A stretch of 5,711 nucleotides of DNA, taken from contig CAJCJC010000405.1 in the NCBI GenBank assembly GCA_903970575.1, forward strand, positions 1-5,711. The letters are read 5' to 3'. The notes beneath the pieces were generated by a model. The model ran no database searches. It saw nothing but the letters and a program-made list of their open reading frames with translations, and was not told where the DNA came from. This document shows positions 5,515 through 5,711 of the stretch, piece by piece. The stretch comes from Alphaproteobacteria bacterium. Lineage in GTDB: Bacteria > Pseudomonadota > Alphaproteobacteria > BOG-932 > Roseiterribacteraceae. The position numbers and the translations under genes were made by a program. How positions within the stretch are numbered: the first letter of the stretch is position 1; each line of letters starts with the position of its first letter.

Positions 5515-5711
5515 CGCGCCATCACATAGGGGTCGGACGCCATGCCGATCTTGCGGCCCCGCTCCACCGCCGCCCACATCTCATGCCAAATCTGGGGGTA
5601 ATGCAGCGCCATCCGCGCGATGAAGCGGAACGACAGGAAGAACTGCATGACGGCGAGTTCGCAGGCGAGTTCGGGTGAGAAGTGCTTGTAGATATTCTCC
5701 ATTTTCGCCAT
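5400..5711 (-). CDS. Unrecognised small, probably helical protein
   Basis: 103 residues are visible, beginning with an ATG that coincides exactly with the right edge, so the true start could lie further right. A second in-frame ATG at 5702 (MENIYKHF) is also possible, and the ribosome-binding site for the edge ATG is not visible. The sequence is rich in aromatic and Met residues in its first half (MQFFLSFRFIARMALHYPQIWHEMW), with a hydrophobic stretch that could be one membrane-associated or core helix. The second half is soluble-looking (YEDVFGLTPEAAREALGVRAVE), followed by a loose C-terminal tail. Normal-looking amino-acid use supports a real gene. No family, catalytic motif or metal-binding motif was recognised, and no function is proposed. 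It converges on and overlaps the large membrane protein gene. Confidence 0.55.
   Translation of the reverse strand: MAKMENIYKHFSPELACELAVMQFFLSFRFIARMALHYPQIWHEMWAAVERGRKIGMASDPYVMARYEDVFGLTPEAAREALGVRAVEAVDTAAPSRIWDGRG

Noticed and set aside
5082..5678. 198-residue plus-strand frame running past the large gene's stop
   Set aside because: Arg/Pro-rich shadow that starts inside the large gene and runs across the opposite-strand gene, with no hydrophobic pattern or motif.

Overview
The window comes from a GC-rich bacterium, most likely an alphaproteobacterium. The reasons are strong G/C at codon third positions, a PdeM-type phosphoesterase (a family typical of proteobacteria), and the style of the DHA2 transporter and of the VanZ/polymerase membrane protein. 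No rRNA, tRNA, CRISPR array, insertion sequence or attachment site was seen. The genus cannot be fixed from what is here.

Layout. Bases 1-1118 (minus strand) hold the N-terminal 372 codons of a DHA2 (EmrB/QacA-type) drug exporter that runs off the left edge. Bases 1115-1810 (minus) hold pdeM, the ligase-associated DNA-damage-response phosphoesterase. Its TGA overlaps the exporter's ATG as ATGA, so the two form a leftward operon. Bases 1811-2022 are a divergent control region. It carries a perfect palindrome beside the pdeM start, a possible 32-residue small ORF whose ribosome-binding site can fold into a hairpin, and an AT-rich patch. Bases 2023-5514 (plus) encode one very large membrane protein of 1163 residues. 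Bases 5400-5711 (minus) hold a small unrecognised helical protein whose 3' end overlaps the large gene tail to tail by 115 bp.

The large protein is the most interesting item. Its first ~425 residues read as three successive VanZ-like modules in a common register: Tyr-rich helix starts at residues 15, 163 and 306, and a Pro-x-Gly at 70, 221 and 363. A charged, Pro/Ala-rich linker follows, then an O-antigen ligase/polymerase-like membrane domain. That domain's large periplasmic loop carries an inserted beta-sandwich-like, carbohydrate-binding-like segment (about 868-1012). The gene also contains an in-frame A AAA AAG slippery heptamer followed by an 18-bp perfect palindrome. Frameshifting there would yield a 789-residue form lacking the periplasmic loop.

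How the genes work together. pdeM and the exporter are probably co-transcribed, although their known roles (DNA repair and drug efflux) are not related. The large protein most likely acts in assembly of a cell-surface polysaccharide or glycan, but no other glycan gene is visible, so its pathway is inferred only from its domains.
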